The notes: a model not told the origin generated them from the sequence alone. 51,641 nt of DNA from Lachnospiraceae bacterium (GCA_024683645.1 JAIKYA010000073.1:1-51641); one strand, 5' to 3'. Counted from the stretch's first letter, positions 35,065 through 46,347 are shown. Numbers and translations: made by a program.

Positions 35065-35116
35065 ATCGTATACCTCCGGGTCCATTCAAATCAAAGGATT
35101 AAAAAATCTCTTGGCA

Positions 35117-35146
35117 AATGAAAAGGCGTGACCAAAGCCACGCCTT
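35117..35146 (-). terminator. Terminator of the chemoreceptor gene string
   Basis: On the minus strand AAGGCGTG and CACGCCTT (35123-35146) form an 8-bp stem, followed by TTTTCATTT. It lies 46 bases after the chemoreceptor stop at 35192 and faces the tRNA terminator. Confidence 0.88.
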
Positions 35147-35191
35147 ATATCCGTGTTTTTATAAGTGGTCTGCGTCGTCATTTCGCCGGCA

Positions 35192-36703
35192 TCAGCCGTA
35201 ATTCATCAGCTCCGCGGCATCCGCATCAAGTCCTTCAACGAGCTTATTGATACGCTCTGCGATCAGCTTGTTTTCCTCGCTTCCCGAGTAGGTACTGCTT
35301 GCATGAGCCGTCACCTCTTCGGTTATGGCCGAAATGGTCTGTATGCTGTTTACTATCTCTTCATTGGCCGTGGTCAGTTCGTTCACGCTCCTGTTCATGT
35401 CAAGCGAATGCGAACGTATCTTGTCCACGTTTCCGGATATCAGTTCAAAGGATTCCGCAGTACGGTTTGCACATACGCTCTCATCCTCACCGGTCTTGAG
35501 CAGATGCTCGATCGTACTTACCATGTTACCGAGCTGCGAAGATATCTCATTTATCAGTTTATTGATATCATCGGTTGCAACACTGGTCTGACCGGCCAGA
35601 TTCGAGATCTCGCTTGCGACTACGGCAAAGCCCCTTCCCGCATCGCCGGCCCTGGCTGCCTCTATGGAAGCATTCAGCGCCAGCAGCGAGGTCTGATCTG
35701 CCACATTGTTGATCAGTTCGGTAATGGAATTCATCTTAGAAGTGGTTTCCCTGAAAGTCTCTATGGAAGACTGCACATCCTTGCCTGCCCTGTCTACTTC
35801 AGCGGTAAGGCTGTCCATCTCGGTTATGCATTCACGTCCCTGCCGCACCGCATCGGCAGCTGTCTCCACACACTCGCTTATCATATCCGAAGCATTCTGC
35901 ACGCTGGTGATATGCGTCTGTATCTCTTCGGTCTTGAGCAGCTGGTTCTGTACCGCATCCGAAGATTCACTGGTTCCGTTGCTCACTTCGCTCATACTCA
36001 CCAGTGTGTTCTCAACCGAATCGGTAAGTGTCTCCATTTCGCCTGAAATCTGAGTAACGGAAGAAGCCACTCTTCCGGAAACCTGAAGTATCTCATCTAA
36101 CAATGCCCTGGTCTTATTCTCTTCTATCTCTGTCCTGGCTGAGCGGATACGCTGGAACCTGCGTGACGAAATTGTGGTCAGCACCAGCATCACCGCAGTA
36201 AATGTCAGCAGCACGGCTCTCATGGGAAAGGCTGTCACCTGTTCCTCGGTCAGGTTGCCGGCTGACATACGTATCGCAACCTGTATAAAATTCAAAATCA
36301 CTGTACCGCCGCTCACAAATATCGTATATTTCATATCACTGTAGACCGTAACTATCACGAGCAGGGGGATGGCATACATAAACACTATGTCCATCTCTGA
36401 AGTAAAGAGTATCACTCCGTAAAGGATCCCAAAACCGCAGCCTATGATATGACGCACGCCTTCTGCCGCATGATCGCGGGCGTAAACTATCCACGAGATC
36501 ACGATAGGTGCCAGTGCGAGCAGTATCGTTACTATACCTACCCCGGGCGGTATGATGCCCTGCGGGAGCAGCACTACATAAGTAAGTGCGATAAACCCGC
36601 ATATGAACGTAGCCGCTATTGTAGCCTGTTTGTTGGCGATAGCCGTCTCCGACATTCCGGCCAGCTTTTCCATCTCCATCTGTTCAGATCCCTGTAGTTT
36701 CAT
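35192..36703 (-). CDS. Methyl-accepting chemotaxis protein, integral membrane type
   Basis: The protein has 503 residues from the ATG at 36703, chosen for its AAAGGAGGG site. Six closely spaced membrane segments occupy about residues 25-190 with no large extracellular domain, so it probably senses something within or near the membrane. The cytoplasmic signalling domain (about 230-500) has the hairpin tip [15 protein letters not shown] and flanking methylation-type helices. The tip signals to CheA/CheW. It follows the hydrogenase-like chemoreceptor gene by about 30 bases. Confidence 0.9.
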   Translation of the reverse strand: MKLQGSEQMEMEKLAGMSETAIANKQATIAATFICGFIALTYVVLLPQGIIPPGVGIVTILLALAPIVISWIVYARDHAAEGVRHIIGCGFGILYGVILFTSEMDIVFMYAIPLLVIVTVYSDMKYTIFVSGGTVILNFIQVAIRMSAGNLTEEQVTAFPMRAVLLTFTAVMLVLTTISSRRFQRIRSARTEIEENKTRALLDEILQVSGRVASSVTQISGEMETLTDSVENTLVSMSEVSNGTSESSDAVQNQLLKTEEIQTHITSVQNASDMISECVETAADAVRQGRECITEMDSLTAEVDRAGKDVQSSIETFRETTSKMNSITELINNVADQTSLLALNASIEAARAGDAGRGFAVVASEISNLAGQTSVATDDINKLINEISSQLGNMVSTIEHLLKTGEDESVCANRTAESFELISGNVDKIRSHSLDMNRSVNELTTANEEIVNSIQTISAITEEVTAHASSTYSGSEENKLIAERINKLVEGLDADAAELMNYG

Positions 36704-36735
36704 GTAACCCTCCTTTACTCTGTACATTTCCGTAT

Positions 36736-38691
36736 CTATTTGCTTGTATCTACCAGATCCTCCAGTTCACCCCGCACCTTTTCGACCGTGCTGGTTACCA
36801 TATCCGTAGACTCAGCTATCCTTCCGGTGGCTGCCGCGAGTTTCTGCACTCTCTCCTGCACTCCGTTAACTATCTCCAACAGATCCTGTGCTTCCTTGGA
36901 AATACCGTCTATGGCTTCCTGTATGCTCGCATTTGCCGCACCCGAATCCTGGGCTGTATCTTTTGAGCCGGCAGCCAGTTTGTTGATCTCGTCTGCAACA
37001 ACCGCAAATCCGCGCCCGGCTTCACCTGCCCTTGCCGCCTCTATTGAAGCGTTGAGTGCCAGCAGATTGGTCTGGTTGGCTATATCCACAACCTTGGAAT
37101 TATTGGCTGTAAGAGCTGTCAGATGTCCCTGTATCTCGACCATTGAGTTGTTCAGTCTGTTGCAGAAATCGGTCACATCGCTCATATCCGAAGAGATTGC
37201 GGAACTCTCCTGTGCATTATCGCTGTTACCTGCTGCCATAGCATTTATGGACTCATGCAGTGTATTGAAGTGTTCATTGATATCTGCTATGGTGCTCATG
37301 ATGTCAGCACGCTGTTTTTCAAGCATTGCGGACTCATGTTCTACCATACTCTCGGCCTCTCGTTTTTCCTCCTCCACCAGATCCTTAAGGTAATGAACGC
37401 AGTTATCCTTGTGATTAAAGCCGTTGTATATGGCTTTTGCCATCTCACGGCAGGTCTCGTAACCGCAGCAGGAGCAGTTGATCTTCCTGCTCTCGGCATC
37501 AGTCTTCTTCATCTCCAGGAATATCCTGTTCAGTTCAGCCTCGGAAGGCTGTTTTATCCTGCACTGGGCAGAACGGTCGGTATACTTTCTGAGATAATCG
37601 TCAAGATTCAGATCTGCGAACTGTTTATTGAGCGCAGCCATCCTCTTTTCCGGAGTAAGCCCTCTTGCCCACGCAGTCTTCTTTCCGTCTTTCTTTACGC
37701 TCTCCTGTATAAGATGAAGATTACAGAGAGGATCGTCACCGCCGGTCACGGCAGGATCGGTACCCGTTCCGCTTATGCAGCCATTCTCGCAGTTAAGCGC
37801 ATCTATGAAAAGATAAGGTGTCTTTCCGCCTTTTATCTTTGCGGCATTCTGTCTTAAGTAATGATACATGCGGCTGTTGCCTTCCATCTGGCGGATGAAC
37901 ACATCACTTCCCAGCAGCCAGTATACATTCTCCTTGAGTCCGCCCGGCATGGGATAAATGGAACCCAGACCGTACTCTATCTCATCGCTTGCGGGCTCGC
38001 CCATCAGCTTATGCTCCTTCATATATTTCATAAGATGAAGGAAGGTCACATTATAATTCACGTATCCCTTGTTGTTAGGATCGTCTATCTCCAGTTTCTT
38101 TGCTATGCAGGGGCTGATAAAGGCCAGGCTGTCGCTGACATGCATTTCCTTATGCGCATATATCGCCGCACACATCATCGGAGACTGCACGGGAAAAAGC
38201 TTCGGCAGAAGCTCAGGCACGTATCTTTCTATATAGCCTACCACAGCAGGACAGGGCTGGGAAATACCTCCCAGGAAACCGGTCTTCTGTATGTAATTGA
38301 TATATGCCCAGGTAGTGATATCCGCTCCGAAAGAAACACTGATGATACGGTTGACGCCCAGTTTTTTGAGTCCTCCGAGTACTCTCTCGTAATCAGCAGG
38401 ATAATCAGCTTTGAAAGCCGGAGCCAGCAGAAGTGATATCTTTACACCGTGCTTAAGGTCTTCAAAGAACCTTTCCGTATCGTCGTGGTATTCCCTCGCA
38501 TCATGCTCACAGGCTTCAAAGCAGGCACCGCATGAGATGCAGCGGTTCCCGTCCACTTCGATCCTTGACCTGCCTGTTTCATCCGGTTCAGTGGATATAC
38601 AGGCTCCCATGCAGCTGCAGGCGCTTATGCACTTATTGCAGCCGACACAGTTGTCATTGGTAAATACAAGGTTCTTAAAGTCATTTGCCAT
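36736..38691 (-). CDS. Soluble FeFe-hydrogenase-like chemoreceptor (ferredoxin + H-cluster domain + MCP)
   Basis: The protein has 651 residues (start M at 38691; an alternative ATG six codons earlier is possible). Two [4Fe-4S] ferredoxin motifs: C15/C18/C21/C25 and C51/C54/C57/C61. A hydrogenase large-subunit domain (about 75-390) keeps four H-cluster Cys: C147 (SQPCPAVV), C195 (SPCIAKKLE), C301 and C305 (CENGCISG). The Cys before C147 in catalytic enzymes is Pro here, which disfavours fast catalysis and suits sensing. A further Fe-S motif (CSCCGYETC plus a later Cys) lies about 405-432. The C-terminus is an MCP domain with the [15 protein letters not shown] tip. No membrane segment. Likely a cytoplasmic H2 or redox receptor for chemotaxis. 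Confidence 0.88.
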   Translation of the reverse strand: MANDFKNLVFTNDNCVGCNKCISACSCMGACISTEPDETGRSRIEVDGNRCISCGACFEACEHDAREYHDDTERFFEDLKHGVKISLLLAPAFKADYPADYERVLGGLKKLGVNRIISVSFGADITTWAYINYIQKTGFLGGISQPCPAVVGYIERYVPELLPKLFPVQSPMMCAAIYAHKEMHVSDSLAFISPCIAKKLEIDDPNNKGYVNYNVTFLHLMKYMKEHKLMGEPASDEIEYGLGSIYPMPGGLKENVYWLLGSDVFIRQMEGNSRMYHYLRQNAAKIKGGKTPYLFIDALNCENGCISGTGTDPAVTGGDDPLCNLHLIQESVKKDGKKTAWARGLTPEKRMAALNKQFADLNLDDYLRKYTDRSAQCRIKQPSEAELNRIFLEMKKTDAESRKINCSCCGYETCREMAKAIYNGFNHKDNCVHYLKDLVEEEKREAESMVEHESAMLEKQRADIMSTIADINEHFNTLHESINAMAAGNSDNAQESSAISSDMSDVTDFCNRLNNSMVEIQGHLTALTANNSKVVDIANQTNLLALNASIEAARAGEAGRGFAVVADEINKLAAGSKDTAQDSGAANASIQEAIDGISKEAQDLLEIVNGVQERVQKLAAATGRIAESTDMVTSTVEKVRGELEDLVDTSK

Positions 38692-39688
38692 TATCAGTCT
38701 TGCCTCCATCTTTACTTCCGGCCCATCTTACATGTGACAAAATCAGTTCGTGTATGATATTATCCGCGTCCTCACCCAGGGCTTCCGCTTTTTCGGCCGG
38801 TATCAGTCCGCCGGCCATAAAAGAATGTCCGCCTCCGTCTCCGTAGCCCTTCAGTGCTTCCGCTAAAAGACCGGCGGCATTCACTCGCTGCGGTATCTCA
38901 CTTCTCGCAGAAAACTTGATGCCATCCTTACGTTTCGAGTATACTACAGATACTTCCACCGCTTCAAGAGAAAGTATAAAATCCGCCACTACGGCGATCA
39001 GTGCATCGGGACAGCTGAAGGGTATCATTGCCATTCCCAGATTATCGTAGATAACAATATTCTCTATGGCCGTACCGTAGGCTTTCAGGTCGGAATACTC
39101 CATATTGTCATGTTCAAGCTTTGAAAGGATGGCTCTATCGCATTTTCCGTGCAGATAAAGAAATGCCTTTATATCATCGTCCGTCACTCCTCTCGTGAAA
39201 TTCATGGTATCGTTCTTCAGGCCGTATAAAAGTGCCGTTGCAGTCATCTCATCAGGCTCCTGGCCGAGTTCCTGATAGTATCCGCATATCATGGTCGCAC
39301 AGGCTCCCACCTTTCTTACGTCATGATATATAAGCCCTTCGACCTCCATAAACTGATGGTGGTCTATACAGGCGATCTCATCGCCTTTGAGATCGAGTAT
39401 ATTGCCGGAACCTTTCTGCGAATCCACACAGATGATAGGGTCGTCCGTAGCCATGTCTTCCTCTATATCCCTTTGCGAGAACATCTCTATCCCGAGCAGT
39501 TCAGTCATCTTTTTGGTGCTGATGCGGTCCAGCTTGCCCACATAACAGAGTGTGGAAGAAACTCCGAAGCGTTCAAAGAGTTTTTTCAGTCCGAAGCCGC
39601 TGGCTATCGCATCGGGATCGGGAAAGTTGTGAGTCTGAATATACAGATTCCTGCCCCGACAGTGTTCTATCAGTTCACGTATGGTCAT
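38681..39688 (-). CDS. DHH/DHHA1 phosphoesterase (NrnA-like or c-di-AMP/pAp type)
   Basis: The protein has 335 residues. DHH domain: NFPDPDA (D24, D26), ICVDSQ and CIDHHQ. DHHA1 domain: [14 protein letters not shown]. The family cleaves nanoRNA, pAp or cyclic dinucleotide products in the cytoplasm with Mn2+. The middle PHP or ppGpp-type domains of GdpP are absent. An AGGAGAAGG site precedes the ATG. It overlaps the hydrogenase-like receptor gene by 11 bases. Confidence 0.88.
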   Translation of the reverse strand: MTIRELIEHCRGRNLYIQTHNFPDPDAIASGFGLKKLFERFGVSSTLCYVGKLDRISTKKMTELLGIEMFSQRDIEEDMATDDPIICVDSQKGSGNILDLKGDEIACIDHHQFMEVEGLIYHDVRKVGACATMICGYYQELGQEPDEMTATALLYGLKNDTMNFTRGVTDDDIKAFLYLHGKCDRAILSKLEHDNMEYSDLKAYGTAIENIVIYDNLGMAMIPFSCPDALIAVVADFILSLEAVEVSVVYSKRKDGIKFSARSEIPQRVNAAGLLAEALKGYGDGGGHSFMAGGLIPAEKAEALGEDADNIIHELILSHVRWAGSKDGGKTDNGK

Positions 39689-39724
39689 TGATGCCTTCTC
39701 CTCTCATCATATCCTTCTCAGATA

Positions 39725-42700
39725 TTATATCATATCAAACAGGCTTATCTGATTGCTTTCAGTCATTCCCTCCAGTATCCCCAGCCTGCTCATGGTCTCT
39801 ACCAGGGTCTGTGAGGTCTTTGTCCTCTTTGCAAAATCTTCCTTGCTTAAGAATTTACCCTTGGCAGCTTCATACTCTATAAGTTCGGCGTTCTTATCAC
39901 CCAGACCGTCTATAGCGGTAAATGCGGGCATTATCTTTCCGTCCTCTATTGAAAAGTACTTGGCCTGCGCCTTATACAGATCGATCGGAGTAAAGGAAAA
40001 ACCTCTCGCATACATTTCCTGGACTATCCTCATATCCTTATACAGGCCTTCATCCTTGGGCGATGCGCTCTTCTCATCTATGCGCTTTTTGACCTCAGCC
40101 ATGTTTTCTTCAAGTCTGGCCTTTCCCTGGCACATCAGCTCGTAATCAAAAGCTGTTGCCCTTATCGAAAAGTACGCACAGTAATATGCCAGAGGATAGT
40201 TGATCTTGCAGTACGCGATCCTCCAGGCCATCATAACGTATGCTGCCGCATGGGCCTTGGGGAACATGTACTCTATCTTCGCAGCCGAATCGATATACCA
40301 CTGGGGCACGTTATGCTTCAGCATATCTTCCTTCCATACTGCCCAGTCTTCGTCTACCTTGTGTTTTGCAACCTTTCCCTTTCGTACGTTCTCCATTATA
40401 TTGAAGGACTCTGCCGGATCCACTCCCATGCTTATGAGATAGGTCATGATGTCGTCACGCGTACATATAGCTGTGGATATAGTGGCAGTCCCGCTCTTTA
40501 TCAGGTCCTGTGCATTTCCCAGCCATACGGCGGTACCGTGGCTTAAGCCCGCTATGCGCACGAGATCCGAGAAGGACTGCGGATCCGCATCTATGAGCAT
40601 GCCCATGGCAAAATCGGTTCCGAACTCGGGTATGCCCAGGGCTCCGAGTTTGGTGCCGCCTATATCCTCGGGTGTGATGCCCAGCGCATGTGTATCCTTG
40701 AACAGACTCATGACCTCCGGATCGTCAAGCGGGATCGTCGTGGGATCTATCCCTGTCAGATCCTGCAGCTTACGTATCATCGTAGGATCATCGTGCCCGA
40801 GTATATCAAGCTTTAAAAGGTTGTGATCTATGGAATGGTAATCAAAATGCGTGGTGATCGTATCCGTCGTCATATCATTGGCCGGATGCTGGGTCGGCGT
40901 GAATGAGTTGATATGCTCACCCACGGGAAGCACCACTATACCGCCGGGATGCTGACCGGTGGTACGTCGGATACCAACCATCTTTGCACTCATGCGGTCC
41001 ACTTCCGCGCTCTTTTTCTCTATACCCCTGTCTCGGTAATAAGCCATTACATAACCGTATGCCGTCTTGTCCGCAAGCGTTCCGATGGTCCCTGCCCTGA
41101 AGGTCTGCCCTGCGCCGAAGATGACTTCCGTATATTTATGCGCCTTTGACTGATATTCTCCCGAGAAGTTAAGGTCAATATCCGGTTCCTTGTCTCCCTT
41201 GAAACCCAGGAAAGTCTCAAAGGGTATATCAAAGCCGTCTTTCCTGAGTTTCGCTCCGCATACCGGGCAGTCCTTATCCGGCATATCACAGCCGGCCTTG
41301 CCTGCGTAGGCCTTTACTTCATCGGAGTCGAAATCCGAATAATGACATTCGGGGCAGTAATAATGCGGCGAGAGCGGATTGACTTCCGTGATCCCGGCCA
41401 TGGTAGCCACAAAAGACGAACCGACGGATCCTCTCGACCCTACCAGGTATCCGTCTTCCACAGACTTCCACACAAGCTTCTGCGCTATTATATACATCAC
41501 GGCAAAGCCGTTTCCTATTATGGATTTAAGCTCTCTTTCAAGCCTCTCTTCCACCACTTCCGGAAGTTTTTCTCCGTACATCTCATGTGCCTTGTTATAG
41601 CAGATGGTACGGAGTGTCTTATCCGAATCGGGTATGACCGGTGCGCACTTATCGGGACGCACGGGAGTGATGAACTCGCACATATCCGCGATCATATTGC
41701 TGTTTTTGATCACCACCTCATCAGCCTTATCGCTGCCGAGGTATTCAAATTCCTTAAGCATCTCTTCCGTAGTATGGAAATAGAGATTACCCACATCGTT
41801 ATGTACCTTGTCGACGCGCCTCGAAGCCAGCACTATCGAGCGGTATATGGCATCCTCAGGATTCAGATAATGCACATCACCGGTAGCTACCACGGGTTTT
41901 CTGTGCTCCTCGCCGAGCCTCACTATACGTTTGTTTACTTCTATCAGATCTTCCTCGTTCTTAAGTGTCGGAAGCTTGCTGTATTCTATAAGCCATACAT
42001 TGTTCTTTACCGGCTGTATCTCCAGATAATCATAGAAATCGACTATCCTTGATATCTCCTCTTCATTTCTGTCGTTGATGATCGCCTGATACAGCTCGCC
42101 GTCGGCACAGCCGCTGCCGATCAGCAGTCCCTCGCGCAGCGCGCTTAAGCGGCTGATGGGTATCTTCGGGACCGGCCTGTTGGGATTTAAGCAGAAATAT
42201 TCCAGATGCGACTCCGATACCAGCTTGTAAAGATTTCTCCTGCCAACCTCATTTTTAGCAAGTATCGTTGCATGGTAAGCAAATAGATCCGCCACCTTAT
42301 CCTTATCAAGCGCGGTGTTCTCGTTAAGTTCCGCAAGCGTGAATATCCTGCGTTCCTTAAGCATCTCCAGTTCCTTCAGGAATATATGTGCCGTCGCCTC
42401 GGCATCGTCCACAGCCCTGTGATGATGGAACGGCGGTATGGACAACGCTTTAGCCACGTGATCGAGCTTATAGTTGGAAAGCCTCGGAAGCAGAAGCCTC
42501 GCCAGTTCTATTGTATCGGTGTGTGTAAAGTCATATATCCTTCCGATCTGTTTAGCATAGTGTTTGATAAAGGATGTATCAAATTTAGCATTATGCGCAA
42601 CGAGTACTGCGCCCTCGCAGAAATCAAGGAACTGCGGAAGCACCTCGTCGACTATGCCCGCACCCGCTACCATTGCATCGGTTATGCTGGTCAGCTTCTC

Positions 42701-44242
42701 TATCTCAAGCGGTATGGGGCATTCGGGATTGATGAATTCCGAAAAACGGTCCGTTATCTTCCCGTTCTCCACTTTTACCGCACCTATCTCTATTATCTTG
42801 TTTCTCGAAGGCACAAACCCCGTGGTCTCTATATCGAATACCACGAACTTTCCGTCCAGGCTCTGACCTTTTTCATTCACTGCAAGTTTCTTTGTATCAT
42901 CCACCACATAGGCTTCAAGTCCGTAGATGACCTTGAATTTATCGCCTTTTTTCAGTGAATGAAAGGCATCGGGATATCCCTGCACGTTGCCATGATCCGT
43001 AATAGCCACAGCCTTGTGTCCAAAGGTCTTGGCCATCTTTACCAGCTCATCGGAACCGCAGATACCGTCCATATCACTCATCTTGCTGTGTGCATGGAGC
43101 TCCACTCTCTTCCTGTCGGAATAATCCTCCCTGGATGTAACAAAGGCCGGTATCTTTTTAATACCGTAGATATTGCTCATGCCCAGTTCGTGGTCGTACT
43201 GGTCCATCACGACCCTGCCCTTTACCTTTATGAAATCCTTTTCTTTGACAGCTGCCAGGAATTCCTCATCCAGTCCTTCGTCAAAAAACGATTTGACCGT
43301 GATGGCATCCGAAAAATCGCTCACCACCAGCTTTATGATCCTGGCGCCGCTCTTTATGATCCTGACATCGATCTTAAGTATCTGTCCGTGGATTATGACC
43401 TCGCCGATCTCTTCTTTTATATCCTCTATAGGCGTGAGTTCTCCTTCAAAATCCCTGCCGTAAAGCACATCGGGGTTGTCGGACATCTTCAGTTTATTAC
43501 GCTTTTTCTTATCGCGTTCCTTTCCCTTAGCTGTCTTCTTTTCATCCGGCTTCCTCTCCGTCTCTTCCGCGCCGCCGCTCTCCTTCTTTTTCTTTTCCCC
43601 GAGAAGCTCGTCAGTCTGTTCTTCGCTCTCCGCTGCGGCATCCGCCGTCTTTTCCCTCTCTTCGATACTGCGGGTGATGGCTTCGAGACGGTGTCTTGCC
43701 CTGGCCTCGTTCTCTTTTTTAAAATCAGACTCTTTAGCCTCAAGGTACCGAACCTTAGGCTGCACATCCAGATGGAAGCGGTCTTCAAACACTCTGTCAA
43801 AGATATGTATTATCTCTTTTTCCTTCTGCCTCGCGAGAAAATTATCCGGAAGCGTGATAATTATAAAACCGTCAGACACCGTTGGTGTCTGCTTTCTTAA
43901 GACCGTATAGATCAGCTTATCATAACGGTCCACTTCCATCAGCAGGCTGTCATAATATTTTTCCACCACATAAGCGGCATCGTACCTGTCTGAAAGCCGG
44001 TAATCCTCTATGATCCTGACATCCAGCCCTTTGGGTCCGAAAAAAGACCGCCTCAGTTCATCCTCGAGATCATAGATATACCTCTTGGGTATCAGCCGGT
44101 CATAACTTATATATACTTTTACAAGGTTCATGCTCTTTTTGAGCATTACCTTTTCGACCGTCACATCCGCGAAGAAGTCTTTCAGTTCCTCGTTTATCGC
44201 TACTTCTCCGAATGCTTCCTTAAAGCATGCTGCACTATCCAT
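39725..44242 (-). CDS. polC: DNA polymerase III PolC-type
   Basis: The protein has 1505 residues, slightly longer than usual (about 1440-1460). Order: N-terminal domain, a Lys/Glu-rich insertion (about 195-255), OB fold (about 265-370), PHP (ELHAHSKMSDMDG), DEDD proofreading exonuclease inside the PHP (FVVFDIETTGF, VAHNAKFDT, HRAVDDAEAT), then the C-family polymerase core (GSRGSVGSSFVATM, DIDLNFSGEYQ, GQHPGGIVVLP). Gram-positive replicative polymerase. Its start overlaps the ispG stop by 8 bases (ATGGATAG). Confidence 0.97.
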   Translation of the reverse strand: MDSAACFKEAFGEVAINEELKDFFADVTVEKVMLKKSMNLVKVYISYDRLIPKRYIYDLEDELRRSFFGPKGLDVRIIEDYRLSDRYDAAYVVEKYYDSLLMEVDRYDKLIYTVLRKQTPTVSDGFIIITLPDNFLARQKEKEIIHIFDRVFEDRFHLDVQPKVRYLEAKESDFKKENEARARHRLEAITRSIEEREKTADAAAESEEQTDELLGEKKKKESGGAEETERKPDEKKTAKGKERDKKKRNKLKMSDNPDVLYGRDFEGELTPIEDIKEEIGEVIIHGQILKIDVRIIKSGARIIKLVVSDFSDAITVKSFFDEGLDEEFLAAVKEKDFIKVKGRVVMDQYDHELGMSNIYGIKKIPAFVTSREDYSDRKRVELHAHSKMSDMDGICGSDELVKMAKTFGHKAVAITDHGNVQGYPDAFHSLKKGDKFKVIYGLEAYVVDDTKKLAVNEKGQSLDGKFVVFDIETTGFVPSRNKIIEIGAVKVENGKITDRFSEFINPECPIPLEIEKLTSITDAMVAGAGIVDEVLPQFLDFCEGAVLVAHNAKFDTSFIKHYAKQIGRIYDFTHTDTIELARLLLPRLSNYKLDHVAKALSIPPFHHHRAVDDAEATAHIFLKELEMLKERRIFTLAELNENTALDKDKVADLFAYHATILAKNEVGRRNLYKLVSESHLEYFCLNPNRPVPKIPISRLSALREGLLIGSGCADGELYQAIINDRNEEEISRIVDFYDYLEIQPVKNNVWLIEYSKLPTLKNEEDLIEVNKRIVRLGEEHRKPVVATGDVHYLNPEDAIYRSIVLASRRVDKVHNDVGNLYFHTTEEMLKEFEYLGSDKADEVVIKNSNMIADMCEFITPVRPDKCAPVIPDSDKTLRTICYNKAHEMYGEKLPEVVEERLERELKSIIGNGFAVMYIIAQKLVWKSVEDGYLVGSRGSVGSSFVATMAGITEVNPLSPHYYCPECHYSDFDSDEVKAYAGKAGCDMPDKDCPVCGAKLRKDGFDIPFETFLGFKGDKEPDIDLNFSGEYQSKAHKYTEVIFGAGQTFRAGTIGTLADKTAYGYVMAYYRDRGIEKKSAEVDRMSAKMVGIRRTTGQHPGGIVVLPVGEHINSFTPTQHPANDMTTDTITTHFDYHSIDHNLLKLDILGHDDPTMIRKLQDLTGIDPTTIPLDDPEVMSLFKDTHALGITPEDIGGTKLGALGIPEFGTDFAMGMLIDADPQSFSDLVRIAGLSHGTAVWLGNAQDLIKSGTATISTAICTRDDIMTYLISMGVDPAESFNIMENVRKGKVAKHKVDEDWAVWKEDMLKHNVPQWYIDSAAKIEYMFPKAHAAAYVMMAWRIAYCKINYPLAYYCAYFSIRATAFDYELMCQGKARLEENMAEVKKRIDEKSASPKDEGLYKDMRIVQEMYARGFSFTPIDLYKAQAKYFSIEDGKIMPAFTAIDGLGDKNAELIEYEAAKGKFLSKEDFAKRTKTSQTLVETMSRLGILEGMTESNQISLFDMI

Positions 44243-45302
44243 TCCAATGCTCCAGTTCGTATCTCAATGCATCAAGCAGTTCGCCTTCCGGCATCTTTCT
44301 GATTATCTGTCCGCCTTTTATCAGCAGGCCTTCTCCGTTTCCGCCGGCTATACCTATATCCGCTTCCTTAGCTTCTCCCGGGCCGTTCACGGCACAGCCC
44401 ATCACCGCCACTTTGACTGCCGCAGCTGCCGGAAGTTTTATATGCCTTGTCATCTCCTCTACCCTGCCTGCCAGACCTATCAGGTCTATCTTTGTACGTC
44501 CGCAGGTAGGACAGCTTACCACCTCTATTCCGCCGCTCTTAAGTCCCAGGCTTTTCAGTATCAGCTTTGCGCTGCGTATCTCCTCCACCGGGTCCCCTGT
44601 CAGGGATACCCTTATGGTATCGCCTATGCCTTCGTTAAGTATCACACCCAGCCCTACGGCGGATTTGATGTTCCCGGATATCAGGGTCCCCGCCTCCGTT
44701 ATTCCTACATGCAGGGGATACGGCGTCTTTCCTGCAATCAGTTCATGCGTCTTTATGCTCATGCGCACGTCGGAAGATTTGATACTGATGACTATGCGGT
44801 CGTAATCGCAGGCCTCTATCATCCTGACTTTATCGAGTGCACTCTCCACTATTCCCTCTGCGGTGACACCGTGATACTTATCGACAAGTGCAGCTTCGAG
44901 GGAGCCGGAATTAACACCCACCCTTATCGGTATCCCGCGTTCCTTTGCGGCCGCCACCACTTCCTTAAGCTTTTCCTCACCGCCTATGTTTCCGGGGTTG
45001 ATCCTTATCTTGTCAGCCCCGCACTTAATTGCCTCCAGGGCACAGCGGTGATCGAAATGTATGTCTGCCACCAGCGGGATATGTATCTGTTTTTTTATCT
45101 CTTTAATAGCCTGAGCAGTCTCCGGTTTGGGCACGGTACAGCGTATTATATCGCAGCCTTCTTCCTCAAGTGCAAGTATCTGACTGACCGTGGCCTTCAC
45201 ATCCTCGGTCGGGGTATTTGTCATCGACTGTATCAGTATCGGGTTGCCGCCGCCTATCACGCGATCCCCTATGTTTATCGTTTTCGTCTCGTCCCTGTAC
45301 AT
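44235..45302 (-). CDS. ispG: 4-hydroxy-3-methylbut-2-en-1-yl diphosphate synthase
   Basis: The protein has 355 residues from the ATG at 45302. The same frame is open for 128 more codons upstream but that sequence is the antisense of the kinase gene and not IspG. TIM-barrel region: GGGNPILIQSMTNT, VADIHFDHR, INPGNIG. The [4Fe-4S] Cys are in CPTCGRT and MGCAVNGPGE. It catalyses the penultimate step of the MEP isoprenoid pathway. The kinase gene ends 2 bases before it. Confidence 0.96.
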   Translation of the reverse strand: MYRDETKTINIGDRVIGGGNPILIQSMTNTPTEDVKATVSQILALEEEGCDIIRCTVPKPETAQAIKEIKKQIHIPLVADIHFDHRCALEAIKCGADKIRINPGNIGGEEKLKEVVAAAKERGIPIRVGVNSGSLEAALVDKYHGVTAEGIVESALDKVRMIEACDYDRIVISIKSSDVRMSIKTHELIAGKTPYPLHVGITEAGTLISGNIKSAVGLGVILNEGIGDTIRVSLTGDPVEEIRSAKLILKSLGLKSGGIEVVSCPTCGRTKIDLIGLAGRVEEMTRHIKLPAAAAVKVAVMGCAVNGPGEAKEADIGIAGGNGEGLLIKGGQIIRKMPEGELLDALRYELEHWNG

Positions 45303-45304
45303 CT

Positions 45305-46333
45305 TTAAAAGCTCACTCTCTCCGTCTTTTCGGTATAAATGACATTCCACTCTCTCTTCAGTGTAAAACCGCCCCTTCTCTCCCGTAAGGATCGAAGAAA
45401 ACGCCACGTTGCTATTATACCACATAAGGTGAAAAAAATCCTCTCTTCTGCAAGATATATTCTGCCAAGCACCGCAGCCCTTATCATCAGCATGCCGGCG
45501 GATATGGCTGCGAACAGCAGTCCTCTGTACAGAACAGCTGCCGCCGCTCTTATGCCCGCATTCTTTTCCGGACGCAGCTTCTGAAGACGTCCCAGCATTA
45601 TCCCGGCATCCTGGGGTCTCCCGGCCGGATCGGCGGACAGAGCTTCCGTCAGAAGCGCAGCAAAGCCTGCCGAAAGCTTCGGCCATTCGCCCGGATCCGC
45701 CGCATGGTAGGGCGGTTTTGACGGATCGATGCCGGTCAGCATAAATACCGCAAGCACAGCCATCGCGTACACATCTGCCGCGGCGCTGATACTCTTTCCT
45801 CCGCGCTGCTCGGGCGGGCAGTATCCGTATGTGCCTGCCATTTTCTCCGGCCTCAGTTCACCATGGCCCGAAAGGGCGGTACCGAAATCTATGAGCCTCA
45901 GCTCTCCCTCCGGCGTTATTATGAAGTTCTCGGGTTTTATATCCCCGTATATCAGCTGTGGATTCTGGGCATGAAGAAAAGCAACTACCGCCGCCAGTTT
46001 TTTCATGATGACCAGTGTATCGTTCTCGCTAAACGGACATTGCCGTGCTATGCGTTCCGCCAGCGTCTCCCCCGTGACATATTCCATCACCAGCCCGCTC
46101 ACGTCCTCCTCCTCAAAATAATCCACGAGATACGGGATCCGGCGGTCATCAAGCATTTTCATCCTCTCCGCCTCGTTTTTAAGCTGCTTCCGCTCCCTGC
46201 ACTCCGCCTCACCCTCACAGAGCTTCATCGCATATCTTTTACCCAGGCTTTCGTGCTCCACGAGGTAGACTTTTCCCATTCCGCCTTCCCCCAGTTCCTT
46301 TATGATCCTGTATTTGGAATATATTTCTCTCAT
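45305..46333 (-). CDS. Membrane-anchored Ser/Thr protein kinase (no PASTA)
   Basis: The protein has 342 residues. Kinase domain about 5-255: Gly loop GEGGMGKVYLV, the ATP Lys in YAMKLCE (about residue 37), catalytic loop YGDIKPEN (Gly in the usual Arg place of HRD), DFG and GTYGYCPPEQ. The non-RD catalytic loop suggests no activation-loop phosphorylation requirement. Two C-terminal membrane segments (about 268-310) and a short tail; no extracellular PASTA repeats as in PrkC. A PP2C phosphatase gene lies directly upstream, a common kinase/phosphatase pair. Confidence 0.9.
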   Translation of the reverse strand: MREIYSKYRIIKELGEGGMGKVYLVEHESLGKRYAMKLCEGEAECRERKQLKNEAERMKMLDDRRIPYLVDYFEEEDVSGLVMEYVTGETLAERIARQCPFSENDTLVIMKKLAAVVAFLHAQNPQLIYGDIKPENFIITPEGELRLIDFGTALSGHGELRPEKMAGTYGYCPPEQRGGKSISAAADVYAMAVLAVFMLTGIDPSKPPYHAADPGEWPKLSAGFAALLTEALSADPAGRPQDAGIMLGRLQKLRPEKNAGIRAAAAVLYRGLLFAAISAGMLMIRAAVLGRIYLAEERIFFTLCGIIATWRFLRSLRERRGGFTLKREWNVIYTEKTERVSF

Positions 46334-46347
46334 TATACCTCCGCAGA

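Noticed and set aside
42959..43900. 313-codon plus-strand frame opposite polC
   Set aside because: Antisense of a strongly supported polymerase gene; no ribosome-binding site or domain pattern.
44130..45308. 392-codon plus-strand frame opposite ispG
   Set aside because: Antisense shadow of ispG and the end of polC; Tyr/His/Cys-rich with no family pattern.
45303..45686. N-terminal extension of ispG
   Set aside because: In-frame but antisense to the kinase gene, with no IspG similarity; the ATG at 45302 gives the normal length.
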